Shown here: positions 10,332 to 19,335 of the stretch, piece after piece | Numbering within the stretch: the first letter of the stretch is position 1 | Layout: each line of letters begins with the position of its first letter | NCBI GenBank assembly: GCA_030847615.1 | Contig: JAUMIR010000015.1 | Span: 8,573,501-8,637,500, forward strand | Source: Gambelia wislizenii | Taxonomy: Eukaryota > Chordata > Lepidosauria > Squamata > Crotaphytidae | Direction of reading: 5' to 3' | DNA: 64,000 bases | The notes under the pieces: generated by a model | What the model was told of the DNA's origin: nothing | Database searches by the model: none | What the model saw: only the letters and a program-made list of their open reading frames with translations | Translations under genes and position numbers: made by a program

Positions 10332-11723
10332 ATGCCCCCCAAGAAGAAAGCTACGCCTAGCCGACCTTCTACCCGAGCTCAGGCTGGCCAGGCACCCAAG
10401 TCTTGGGCAGCCCTGGTGCCTCGCTCAAGGAAGGCCAACCCCTCCAGGGGGGCGGCTCGTAACCGCGAAACGGTGGGCAGCCTCCTGGAAGGGACTGTGC
10501 CTCCAAACCTACAGGAGCTCACATGTGCGGTTACTCTCCTTGCTGAGCAGGTGGGGGAGTTAAGGTCTGGCAGGGGGCAGGAGGGGGATGCTGCGGCACT
10601 GGCCCCCGAATCTACAGCAGCCCCCGATGCAGCAGCTCCCACATCCGCCAAGGAGCGGGCGGCTCAACAATCAGCCAGGACAGCAAGTCGCCGTGGCCAG
10701 CGCAGGTCGCCTTCGCCTAGCGAAATCATCATGGTGTCCTCAGACGACTCTTCCCCGGCGCGGGGGGACAGAGCCTCGGGAGGAAGAGAACGGGAAAAGG
10801 ACAAGGAAGGCAAGAAAAAGCGGGCCAAGAGCAAGAGGAAGGACACAGACAGCGAGGGATCGTCAGGTAAATGTTCCGATGAGGATGTGGACCGGGCAGG
10901 GTATTGGTCTGTGGCGGCAATGGTCCCAGGGCCGCCCTCTTGGGCTATCAAGGCCAGGGCTGCCACAGAGCCGGACTCTGCCAGGCCATCCAGGGCGTGG
11001 CGGGATGGGGCGGCCTCTGCGGGACCCTCCACTCCCAGCCTTTTTCTGGACCATGAGGACCCTCCTGGGATCCACCTGGACAGAAAAACCCGCAATAATA
11101 TCCTGAGTGGATATTATGTGGATGTATTTTCACTCCTTAAGCCTGAGGGGGAGGTGGGCTGCACCCCCAAATCAGAAAAAGCCTCTGAGAAGGAAAAACC
11201 AGAACTGGTAGAACGCTCGTTCACCAACTGGTTGGCAGGGTTCACGGTCTTCATGGGGGTAGTGGGCATGGCTTACCCAGTCAGAGGGTGGCACTTGGCC
11301 AACCACTTGAGCAATGTGCTCAAGGCCAAGTCGCTGGCTGGGGAGGCGGCAGCCATTCAATACAACTCCGCTTTCCGGAAAAGGGCCTCCCGGAACCCTA
11401 GGGCCAGGTGGGACCTCATCAATGACAAGCTATGGCTTGTCATTGTGGGTTCTCACATCAAAGGGAAACCTGAAGCGGGCAAGCCTCACAAGAGGGATGC
11501 TCACCGGCTGGTTTGCTGGGAGTTTAATGCCGGAAAATGCCAGCGATCCCGTTGCAAGTTCGAGCATTACTGCGAGAACTGCTATGGGTCGCATCCCAGG
11601 ACCAGCTGTCCTCGACCCGGTGCTTCCGCGCAGCCCTTTCGCTCTGGACGCCCTGCTTCCACCGGCGTCAAGAGGGAATCAGGGTCGGGCAGCAACGCCG
11701 GGCAAGGGAGCGGTAAGCAATAG
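10332..11723 (+). CDS. DIRS-like ORF1, gag-like protein
   Basis: The 463-residue open frame starts at the ATG in 'gaccatgcccccc' (MPPKKKATPSRPSTR); six bases upstream in frame is only TTG. The N-terminal half is low-complexity, rich in Ala, Ser, Arg and Lys, with an acidic/basic stretch around residues 145-180. The C-terminal part has a Cys/His cluster: a CCCH-like C-x7-C-x4-C-x3-H ending in KFEH, followed directly by a C-x2-C-x3-H-x4-C knuckle. These zinc motifs with KFEH are characteristic of ORF1 proteins in vertebrate DIRS-type elements, presumed to bind element RNA. The end is followed after 22 bp by the RT ORF start codon. The frame is intact. Confidence 0.8.
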   Translation: MPPKKKATPSRPSTRAQAGQAPKSWAALVPRSRKANPSRGAARNRETVGSLLEGTVPPNLQELTCAVTLLAEQVGELRSGRGQEGDAAALAPESTAAPDAAAPTSAKERAAQQSARTASRRGQRRSPSPSEIIMVSSDDSSPARGDRASGGREREKDKEGKKKRAKSKRKDTDSEGSSGKCSDEDVDRAGYWSVAAMVPGPPSWAIKARAATEPDSARPSRAWRDGAASAGPSTPSLFLDHEDPPGIHLDRKTRNNILSGYYVDVFSLLKPEGEVGCTPKSEKASEKEKPELVERSFTNWLAGFTVFMGVVGMAYPVRGWHLANHLSNVLKAKSLAGEAAAIQYNSAFRKRASRNPRARWDLINDKLWLVIVGSHIKGKPEAGKPHKRDAHRLVCWEFNAGKCQRSRCKFEHYCENCYGSHPRTSCPRPGASAQPFRSGRPASTGVKRESGSGSNAGQGSGKQ

Positions 11724-11745
11724 GGGTTTTTTAGGTGAAAGGCGC

Positions 11746-13485
11746 ATGGCCTTCACGCCCGTCAGGCTCCTGGCACTTCTCCCTCTATTGGCACAGTATC
11801 CCGACAGGCAGGCGGCCTCATACCTCAGGGACGGGTTTTCGGAGGGGTTTAGGATTCCGGCCTCAGGCCCTAGGTTAGCATCAGACTCTGGCAACCTCAA
11901 GTCCACTTCTGAGCTTCCCGAGGTTGTGGCTGCCAAGATTGCCAAGGAGTGTGCTGCTGGGAGGGTGGCGGGCTCCTTCCCTGCACCACCTTTTAGCAAC
12001 TTTAGGGTCTCTCCCTTGGGTGTCGTTCCCAAGAAATCTCCAGGGGAATTCCGCCTCATCCACCACCTGTCCTACCCCAAGGGGGCATCTGTAAATGACG
12101 CCATACTGCCTGAGCTATGCTCAGTGCGGTATGCGTCATTTGATCATGCAGTCAAGCTAGTCAGGTCCTGCGGCCCGGGCGCCCTTTTGGCAAAATGCGA
12201 CATCCAGTCCGCATTCCGGCTGCTACCGGTCCATCCTGAGGACCACTGCTTGCTGGGGTTTAAGTTCCAGGGCCAGTGGTACTACGACATGGCTTTGCCT
12301 ATGGGGTGCTCCATTAGTTGCTTTGCCTTTGAGGCATTCAGCACTTTCCTGGAATGGGCCCTCATGCGTAGGACCAGCTCAGCCCTTGTCACTCATTACC
12401 TGGATGATTTTCTTATGATTGGGGCAGCTGGGGGGCCGGAGTGTGGGTTTTTGCTTAAATCGTTTCAGGAATTGGCTCAGGAGCTCGGCGTTCCCTTGGC
12501 CCCAGACAAAACCGTGGGCCCACCCACCAGCATCACCTACTTGGGGATCTCGTTGGACTCAGTCGTGGAAGTCTTGCGACTGCCCGAAGAAAAGCTGGAG
12601 GGGTTAAAACGGTTGCTGCTTGCCCTCCTTAATCAGAAGAAAGCATCACTGAGGGAAGTCCAGTCATTTTTAGGCCACCTCAACTTTGCTTGCAGGGTGG
12701 TGGCCCCAGGCAGGGCCTTCTGTAACAGACTGGCTCGAATCACCACTGGCGTGAAGTCTCCTCACCATCGCATCCGGCTCACAAAGGGGGTCAAGGAGGA
12801 TCTCAGGGTGTGGCTTAGATTCCTGGAACACTACAACGGGGTGACCTTCTGGCAGGGGGAGGCGGCCTTAGGGGGTGGGTTACAGGTCCACTCGGACGCT
12901 GCGGGGGGCGCAGGGTTTGGGATCTTCTTTAATGGCCACTAGTGCGCCCAGCCATGGCCCCCCGCCTGGAGGGACTCTGATGTCATTCGGGATTTAACTT
13001 TTCTCGAGTTTTTTCCCATTCTAGTGGCTGTTCATCTGTGGAGGGACGAGTTCCGCAACAAACAAGTTTGTTTCTGGTGCGACAACCAAGCTGTGGTCCG
13101 CATTATTAACTCTCAATCCTCCAAGTCTGACCGGGTCATGCGACTCGTCAGAGAGTTCGTCTTGGTCTGCCTCACAGCCAATATTTCCTTCTCTGCACGC
13201 CATGTACCAGGTATTGATAACGAAATTGCGGATGCTTTGTCTTGATTCCAGGATGGCAGATTTCGGGAGCTGGCCCCAGATGCGGATCCTTCTCCGGTAC
13301 CCTTCCCGGTCGAACTCTGGCACCTTGGGAAGGAACGGTGCTCCGGGGAGTCCTTAACTCTCTGGCACCTTCCACCAGGGCCAGTTATTCCCGGGCGGCC
13401 CGGCAGTTTGACAGCTTTAGAAGGCGTCACGGATATGGGTGCTCCTGGCCTACCATGGAACGAGAAGTGCTCCACTTCATCGTGA
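11746..13485 (+). pseudogene. DIRS-like reverse transcriptase/RNase H, two nonsense codons
   Basis: The frame from the ATG at 11746 gives 398 residues to a TAG at 12940. The RT palm is clear: CDIQSAFRLLPVHPED (about residues 151-166), LPMGCSISC (184-192) and the catalytic YLDD (218-221). RNase H begins at LQVHSDAAGGAG, just before the stop. The same frame continues after the TAG with CAQPWPPAW, CDNQAVVRI and DNEIADALS, the rest of RNase H, then meets a TGA at 13243. It then runs open to 13485, overlapping the recombinase ORF. From family resemblance the two stops probably replace a Trp (TGG) and an Arg (CGA) codon, so this copy cannot make a full enzyme without suppression. Confidence 0.8.
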
Positions 13486-14243
13486 CTCTGAAGGACGATG
13501 GCCTCACCTCCAGAACTATATCCCTCCATTTGGCGGCCATCTCCTTCTTCAGCAGAGCTTCCGGGCAGGCTGATCCATGTGGCTCCTTCCTGATCCGCAA
13601 AGCCGTGGAAGGATGGCGGCGCTTGGAAGGATGCAAACAGGATACGCGCAGACCAGTCTCATTTAGACTCTTGTGCAACCTCATCTCGGCTCTGTCGTCC
13701 ATCTGTCAATCCAGGTATGAAACTCTGCTGTTTCACTCAGCCTTCTCAGTTGCTTTTTTTGCAGCGTTGCGCATCGGGGAGGTGGTCTGCAGAGCCAAGG
13801 CTTCTGGGACTGGACACGCCGTTCTACGGTCGGACGTCATTTTGGGAAACAGGACCCTCCGCCTGCGGCTCCGGAGGTCCAAGAATGACCAGCGCGGACG
13901 GGGGGCTGTCATCCAACTTCGGGCCCTGGAGGGTTCTCCAGCTTGCCCAGTGCACTTGGTACGGCGGTACCTGGAACGGCGTGCAGACATCCCTGGCCCT
14001 CTCTTCATCCACAAGGACTTATCCTTTTTTACATGCTTCCAGTTTGTTAGCATTCTTCGGGCCACCTTGAAGCACCTTGGACTTCCACCTGGTGACTTCA
14101 GCGGTCATTCTTTCCGGATTGGCACGGCCCCCACCGCGGCAGCAGAGGGCGTGCCGCCGGCAGACATCCAGCACCTCGGAAGATGGCGGTCCAAGGTCTT
14201 CTCTGCTTACATCCACCCGGAACTCGTCCCCCTCCACAGTTAG
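13242..14243 (+). CDS. DIRS-like tyrosine recombinase
   Basis: This 333-codon open frame encodes a phage-integrase-type tyrosine recombinase, the enzyme by which DIRS elements insert a circular DNA intermediate. An N-terminal SAM-like DNA-binding region spans about residues 35-130 (STRASYSRAARQFDSF). The catalytic domain follows with R177 (ALRIGEV), likely K214, H289-x-x-R292 (GHSFRIG), W315 (LGRW) and the nucleophile Y323 (AYIHPE). All core residues are present. The frame has no early ATG; the first in-frame Met is at about 13455, inside the DNA-binding region. Translation probably depends on the overlap with the RT frame, or the start has been lost. It overlaps the RT/RNase H frame by about 240 bp, as is common in this group. 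Confidence 0.85.
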   Translation: MIPGWQISGAGPRCGSFSGTLPGRTLAPWEGTVLRGVLNSLAPSTRASYSRAARQFDSFRRRHGYGCSWPTMEREVLHFIVTLKDDGLTSRTISLHLAAISFFSRASGQADPCGSFLIRKAVEGWRRLEGCKQDTRRPVSFRLLCNLISALSSICQSRYETLLFHSAFSVAFFAALRIGEVVCRAKASGTGHAVLRSDVILGNRTLRLRLRRSKNDQRGRGAVIQLRALEGSPACPVHLVRRYLERRADIPGPLFIHKDLSFFTCFQFVSILRATLKHLGLPPGDFSGHSFRIGTAPTAAAEGVPPADIQHLGRWRSKVFSAYIHPELVPLHS

Positions 14244-14480
14244 GGACAGGCAGCGGATCCCTCCAGGCGGTGGGCCTTTTTTCTCTCGGGTGATAGCTGT
14301 TGGGTTGGAGGAAGCCAAGCGGCCCTCCGCTTGGCTTTGTTGGCGGTGGGCATGAGTGTGTCGTCCCGTCTGGGGGGGGTCTGGGAGTTGCTAGCTGGTG
14401 GGCCAGGTCCCAGGGCCTGGAACTCCGCTGGGCAAGCCCCCCCCCCCAGGGGGAGGACATCGACTGGCACGCGGACCTGT

Positions 14481-14571
14481 CACGTGACCCCCTCACATGA
14501 GCAGTTCACTTCTGGACACGTGATCCAACATGTGACATGGTCTCACAGCCAGGCACGTGCTCGGTCACGTG
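14481..14571. promoter_or_regulatory. Cluster of four CACGTG E-boxes
   Basis: CACGTG occurs at 14481, 14517, 14554 and 14566, two of them as TCACGTGA. The cluster lies between the recombinase ORF and the polyadenylation signal. This palindrome binds bHLH-ZIP factors such as USF, MYC and MITF. A role, perhaps antisense promotion of the element, is inference. Confidence 0.55.
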
Positions 14572-14695
14572 ACCCTCGGTTCCCGGGCAGGTTGAGGGCT
14601 CTCACCTGCCCCTTGTACTCATGCCCAGACCAACCGCTAACATCTATCACCAGACAGAAAGTTGTGGCCATTCCACCAATTATTCTTATCCTTTC

Positions 14696-14701
14696 AATAA
14701 A
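14696..14701 (+). terminator. Polyadenylation signal of DIRS-like element
   Basis: AATAAA lies about 450 bp after the recombinase stop and is followed by a GT-rich stretch ('ttttgtgcatgtt', 'gtgtgtgtat'), as expected of a real 3' end signal. Confidence 0.65.
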
Positions 14702-14777
14702 CCTTTTGTGCATGTTAAACTGTGTGTGTATCTCCTTGGGAGGCCTAGGGGCGGGGGGCTCCTCGACACTCGGTCGC

Positions 14778-15095
14778 AAATAGACATGTATTGCTTATAA
14801 GAATAGCAACTTCCCCAGATTTTTTGGAGTTCCCAGTTGTTAATTGCATTGGAAACAAAGATTGAGAAAGAATGGGAGCTGAAACTTCTTTTTTGTGAGT
14901 TTTTTGGATGAAGGCAATTGTAGGCTTAAGTTTCTTTAAGTAGGCAGTGATGCAAGCCCTTTTAGGGGCGGACCCTAGACCTCTCACATTGAGTGAAGCG
15001 AGCTTAATCTGATCCCGGTGGAGGGTGAGGGTACTGTTTAGAGAATAATCTTCCTGAGTGTATTTAATTTAACAGAGGTGCTCGATTGGAGCAAC
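14778..15095 (-). mobile_element. L1 LINE, start of ORF2 endonuclease (right of DIRS insertion)
   Basis: The minus strand encodes the start of an L1 endonuclease: an asparagine motif region before VRGLGSAPKRACITAYLKK, then IAFIQKTHKKEV, then SGEVAILISNTCLF. The frame stops at the DIRS junction and resumes at 9040. It is the 5' part of the same L1 as 8345-9040. Confidence 0.8.
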
Positions 15096-15762
15096 TTTAG
15101 AAATTCTAGGACCAGCCATGTAATTAAAGTGGGAAAGTGCAACATATTTAAAATTGAAGAGAAAGCGCCTGTGGTCTTGATCTTACAAACTAACAATGTA
15201 ACAAATAACAGTGAACAACCAAGATAGAGGAGAGCTGGAAAACCTTCCAGTTCCTGGTCGGATCTTTTGTGACCAACTGCCTCCTGTAGTGGTGGGGAGA
15301 ACATCTCCAAAAAAGTGAAGATGGGTAGTGAGGTGATGATCTCACCACAATTCCTGGGAAAGAGTAAATGTATACTGCATGGAGCATCTATCTATCTATC
15401 TAAATATCTCTATAAAACTCTTGGGTATGCACAATGGCCTTAGGTATGTAAGTACATTGCCTCTTGGGTATGTACAACAGGTTTAGCTATGTTGCCTCTT
15501 CCAGTGTGCTGATTGGCCTCTCCTGTCGCTCCCTCACCCAAATACCACCCCCAGGCAAATCACCACACACATCAAAATTCCCTCTCCAATTCACAATCCA
15601 CTCCTGCCACTCACAGCCACTCCACATACTGGGAGTGACCAAACAATGTGCTACAGTGTTGGCTTTAGTTGCTAAGGCTGCAAGCCTTTCCAGTTCACCA
15701 ATGCCTCAGGGCTGCACAATTCCTACTTATGTCTACACAGTAATATCATTTCTATTCCTGCT
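15096..15762. other. No gene recognised
   Basis: A short (TCTA)n run lies at 15386-15402. The rest is unassigned sequence, part of which could be 5' L1 sequence to the left. Confidence 0.45.
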
Positions 15763-15966
15763 GTGATGGGACCCAGGCAGCCAACTGGTGATGGCAATGG
15801 TGGTGGGATACCACTGCTGTCTCTGTGAACGGACCCAGGCAGTGAACTGGTAGCAGTGGCAGGAAGCTGCAACTACTGTTGCAATGGGACCAAGGCAGTC
15901 AACTGGTGATGGCAACAGTGGTGGGATGCCACTACTGCCACTGTGATGGGACTAAAGCAACCAGGT
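15763..15966 (+). repeat. Minisatellite of about 60 bp units
   Basis: Three complete units and one partial begin with 'tgatgggacccaggcag' variants and contain 'caactggtgatggcaa' and 'gtggtgggatgccact' variants. Units differ by scattered substitutions. Confidence 0.85.
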
Positions 15967-17227
15967 ATGAGGTCTACCAGGTGTTTTGGGGGGGAGATTT
16001 TAATGTCATATGGCTTGTCAGGTCCAGCTACTTAAAAGAATTGATTCTGCCAGAGTAACCTTATTAATCTAGGGAGCATAGCCCCAGTGTGTTTTTGGAC
16101 AAGATTGCAAAGGGAATGGGTGAGGGAACAGGATTGTTAAAGGTGAGAATCAGGACTAGGCAATCTATTTTGTGATGGTTCCTGCACAGCACACCAACAG
16201 CTAGCAGTTTCAAGTTGTCCCTTTTGATAGGTATGCCAGAGTGCTCCAAGTGGCCATGGAGTTCTGTTAAAGCAATCCCTCACAGGTGGGAATATGCAAG
16301 CTAAGATAGGCCACAGGGCTGCAATTTCCCCCATCGCTGCTGCACACTGTAGTAACCATCTGTTTCAAGTTGTGCAATATACAGGAGAGAAGCATTTCAT
16401 GCCGAGGCTGTTGGCAGCCATTGGGGAGAGGGCGGGAAAGCCAAAGTGGAGGGTAAAAAAAAAATGGTGGATTCCCTGGGATTCCTCAGCAACCAACAAG
16501 GCCCAGTACATATAACAAATGTAATACACAAGCATGACTTTCCATCAGCAGCTGTCAAGACTCAACAAAGAGAACAATATATAAGTGCAACTCAATAATC
16601 AGCAAATAAGCCCAGCTGAAACAGCTTCTGGGATCTCCCATGTTGTCCTGCATAGAGTTGCAAATAGGTGGGGGGAGGGGGTCAAATGAATCAACAGGCT
16701 TGCAGTGGGATAGTCCAGGGCCGGGGAAGAGCTGTAATTTAGTGATCCTTGCAGAGAACTATGGGGGTTCACAGTATCAAGAGCTCCCCATGACAACCTG
16801 ACTGAAATGCAAACAGGGAGATGGACAGAACCACCAGGGGGATGCCATGTTGGTTGGGGTATGTAGAGCAGGCAGGTAATGAAGCTATAGCCCCTTCTGC
16901 ACACCTCAGTGGCTGTCCATTTTAAAGGACTCAGCAGAAGGGGGGGGTATTGCTTGCTAACGGCTGCTGACAGATCTGCTGGGGAATAGGCGGGAGTGTC
17001 CAACAGGGGATAAGTAAGTCCCTCTAGTATCCTCCAGCAGTTGTCAAGGTTCCACTAAAACAACAGTGCACAAGCATAACTCAGCAATCAACAAATAAAC
17101 TTAGTCCAAACAGTATTAGTAGTAAGTAGCAGAAACTGCCTCAGCAGCCTGATTGTTCTTTTGCTGAGGCAGGGTTTGTTCCCTAGATTTTTTTGTTCTT
17201 CTTTCATTTGGTCAGTTCCCAGCCAGT
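15967..17227. other. No gene recognised; diverged 80 bp duplication
   Basis: Sequence at about 16548-16630 reappears at about 17036-17118 in diverged form (shared pieces: 'cagtcaag'-like start, 'aactcaataatcagcaaataa' against 'aactcagcaatcaacaaataa'). These might be remnants of direct repeats around a lost element. Nothing else was recognised. Confidence 0.4.
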
Positions 17228-17982
17228 AGTATCATAGAATCATAGAATCATAGAATTGCAGAGTTGGAAGAGACCACGAGGGCCATCCAGTCCAACCCCC
17301 TGCCATGCAGGAAATCACGATCAAAGCATCCTCGACAGATGACCATCCAGCCTCTGTTTAAAGACCTCCAAGGAAGGAGACCCCACCACGCTCCGAGGGA
17401 GTGTGTTCCACTGCCAAACAGCTCTTACTGTCAAAAAGTTCCTCCTCATGTTGAGGTGGAATCTCTGTTCCTGGAGCTTGCACCCATTGCTCCGTGTTCC
17501 AGTCTCTGGAGCAGCAGAAAACAAGCCTGCTCCATCCTCAGCATGACATCCCTTCAAATACTTAAACAGGGCTATCATATCGCCTCTTAACCATCTTTTT
17601 TCCAGGCTAAACATACCCAGCTCCCTAAGTCTCTCCTCATAAGGCATTGTTTCCAGACCTTTCACCATTTTAGTTGCCCTTCTCTGGACATGCTCCAATT
17701 TGTCAATATCCTTTCTGAATTGTGGTGCCCAGAACTGGACACAGTATTCTAAGTGAGGTCTGAGAAAGGCAGAATAGAGTGGCACTATTACTTCCCTTGA
17801 TCTAGACACTATACTTCTATTGATACAGCCCAAAATCGCATTGGCGTTTTTAGCTGCCGCATCACACTGTTCGCTCATGTTCAACTTGTGGTCTACTAGG
17901 ACTCCTAAATCCCTTTCGCACGTAGTCTCGTTCAGCCAGGTCTCTCCCATCCTATATTTATGCATTTCATTTTTCCGCCATG
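17228..17982 (-). mobile_element. CR1 LINE, 5'-truncated
   Basis: The inverted octamer tail at 17228-17250 is followed by an uninterrupted 214-residue C-terminal ORF2 frame (17965-17321; [20 protein letters not shown] to the HLSRML end). The copy is truncated at the same MHKYRMGE region as several others and is little diverged, so it looks recent. It abuts L1 ORF1 sequence at 17984. Confidence 0.93.
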
Positions 17983-17983
17983 C

Positions 17984-19335
17984 TGGTCTGCAGTAGGGAG
18001 GTGAAGAAGATTGGACTTCTTGACCTCTTGCTCCAGGTCCTGGGGTACCACAATGTCCAGTACCTCATAAATTTCTAGAATGTGGATCTGGTTTGTTGTG
18101 AACAGAGTTTCTTCTCCCTTCATGATGAGAGGTTTAAAGAAGAACCCCCAGTAGTATTTAATGCCCTCTTTCCTCAGGAGTGCTGTAAATGGTTGGAGAA
18201 GCTTCTATTTCCTGACAGTCTCCAGAGATAGATCTTGGAATACCTGGACTTTGCTGGTCTGGTACAGCAAGGTGGGAATGGCTGACAATTTGAACAGAAC
18301 TTGGGTTTTCACCATGTAGTGAGCAAATTTGATGAGTGTGTCCCTGAGCAGTATCTTGTTTTGGGGGTCCAAGGCTGTGGAGCGATGTATTCTCTCAATG
18401 TGTGGTGAACTCAGTTAACACCTACTCACACGTACAACAGGCATCAATTAAGATTGCTTTATTGTCAGGATATAGATGCATACGGTAACACTACCTAGAC
18501 AGTTCTGAGGCTTTGGCGGCAAAACCCCTTCATTAATACATTCTGCCAGTTTCAGTTTCTCACCACCACCACCACCTGGTCATTACAGTTATTTATAGTT
18601 ATGCAAACCTCCTTAAACATTCCCAAACATTCTACAGCAGCCAGTGGCCTTGGTGCACTGCTGAAACATTTCTCCAAGATATAACAGCCCCAACTCCCAA
18701 AATGCCCTCTGCTCATGTCAGGTCACTGGTAGTATGAGGTACAGGCCTAGCAATGCTAACTACTGCATATCTCAGTTACCTAAGCACTAAACAAAAAACA
18801 GCATTCTAACTGGCAAACAGCACCAGCAATGTGACACAATATCAGTCTTGCAGGTGGAACTCCAAACAAGTGTTGTTAAACCAGGTGAGTATAGATGGCA
18901 ATAAGGAGGCTTTGTCCACAAATTCTGGGACCGCCTTTAGGCAAATGTTCCCACGACTATCCTGGTTCTCCAACTTATTTAGCAGCTGTTCCTATGTTTG
19001 CTCTAGCTTGTGGAGTCTGCTGTCATATGAGACTCCTTGCTGCAAAGCCTCATTAGTCATCTTTTCAATTCCACCCAGACGTGTGGTCAAAACAGTCAAT
19101 TTGGTACTAAGGGGTTCAAGGGCAGAAGTGCAATCCCTCTGCAATTTCTCCCACAGTAGTTCCAGTATGCTGGGGAGTAGGGAATCTGTCTGTTGCTGGA
19201 GGTCCAGTTTCATGCTCTTGGAGCCCTTGGTAGAACTGTGTGGCATGGCAGGTTCCCCTGAGGGGTGTGTTCCACACATCTCGACCTTTGGCTCCTTAGC
19301 CAGTTTGTAGAAGTCTGAGATCAATTGATCCAGTA
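17984..19335 (-). mobile_element. L1 LINE ORF1 region, interrupted by an LTR
   Basis: Minus-strand reading at 19324-18992 gives an N-terminal coiled-coil-like segment (LLPSILELLWEKLQRDCTSA, LTTRLGGIEKM). Next come ENQDSRGNICLKAVPEF and, left of the LTR, ERIHRSTALDPQNK, KFAHYMVKTQVLF and LRKEGIKYYWGFFF. This is the coiled-coil, RRM and C-terminal order of L1 ORF1p, an RNA-binding chaperone. Several frame breaks show decay. Confidence 0.75.
18401..18836 (-). mobile_element. Solo LTR inserted in L1 ORF1
   Basis: On the minus strand the block runs from TGTCACATTG to CACCACA (TG...CA). It is flanked by CAAT on both sides (18396 and 18837; the fifth base differs), a short duplication typical of LTR integration. 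A minus-strand AATAAA lies at about 18451. L1 ORF1 coding reads on across the block if it is removed. No internal retroviral genes are present, so this is a solo LTR. The family is unknown. Confidence 0.6.

Larger units (their letters stand above)
9041..14777 (+). mobile_element. DIRS-like tyrosine-recombinase retrotransposon
   Basis: A GC-rich, roughly 5.7 kb block interrupts a minus-strand L1 at 9040/14778; L1 coding reads through if the block is removed. It carries in order a CCAAT/GC-box promoter-like 5' region, a tandem-repeat leader, a gag-like ORF, an RT/RNase H ORF and a tyrosine recombinase ORF with all catalytic residues, then a polyadenylation signal. That content defines DIRS-group elements. 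No clean inverted terminal repeats were found. The two ends share only weak inverted similarity around 'gtgtcg' and 'ccgcccc', so the exact termini come from the L1 junction. Only two nonsense codons were seen in the coding region, suggesting a fairly young copy. Confidence 0.88.

Noticed and set aside
17228..17260. Short direct repeats reminiscent of a CRISPR array
   Set aside because: The 'atcatagaatc' repeats are the CR1 tail, without spacers, in a vertebrate-type genome.
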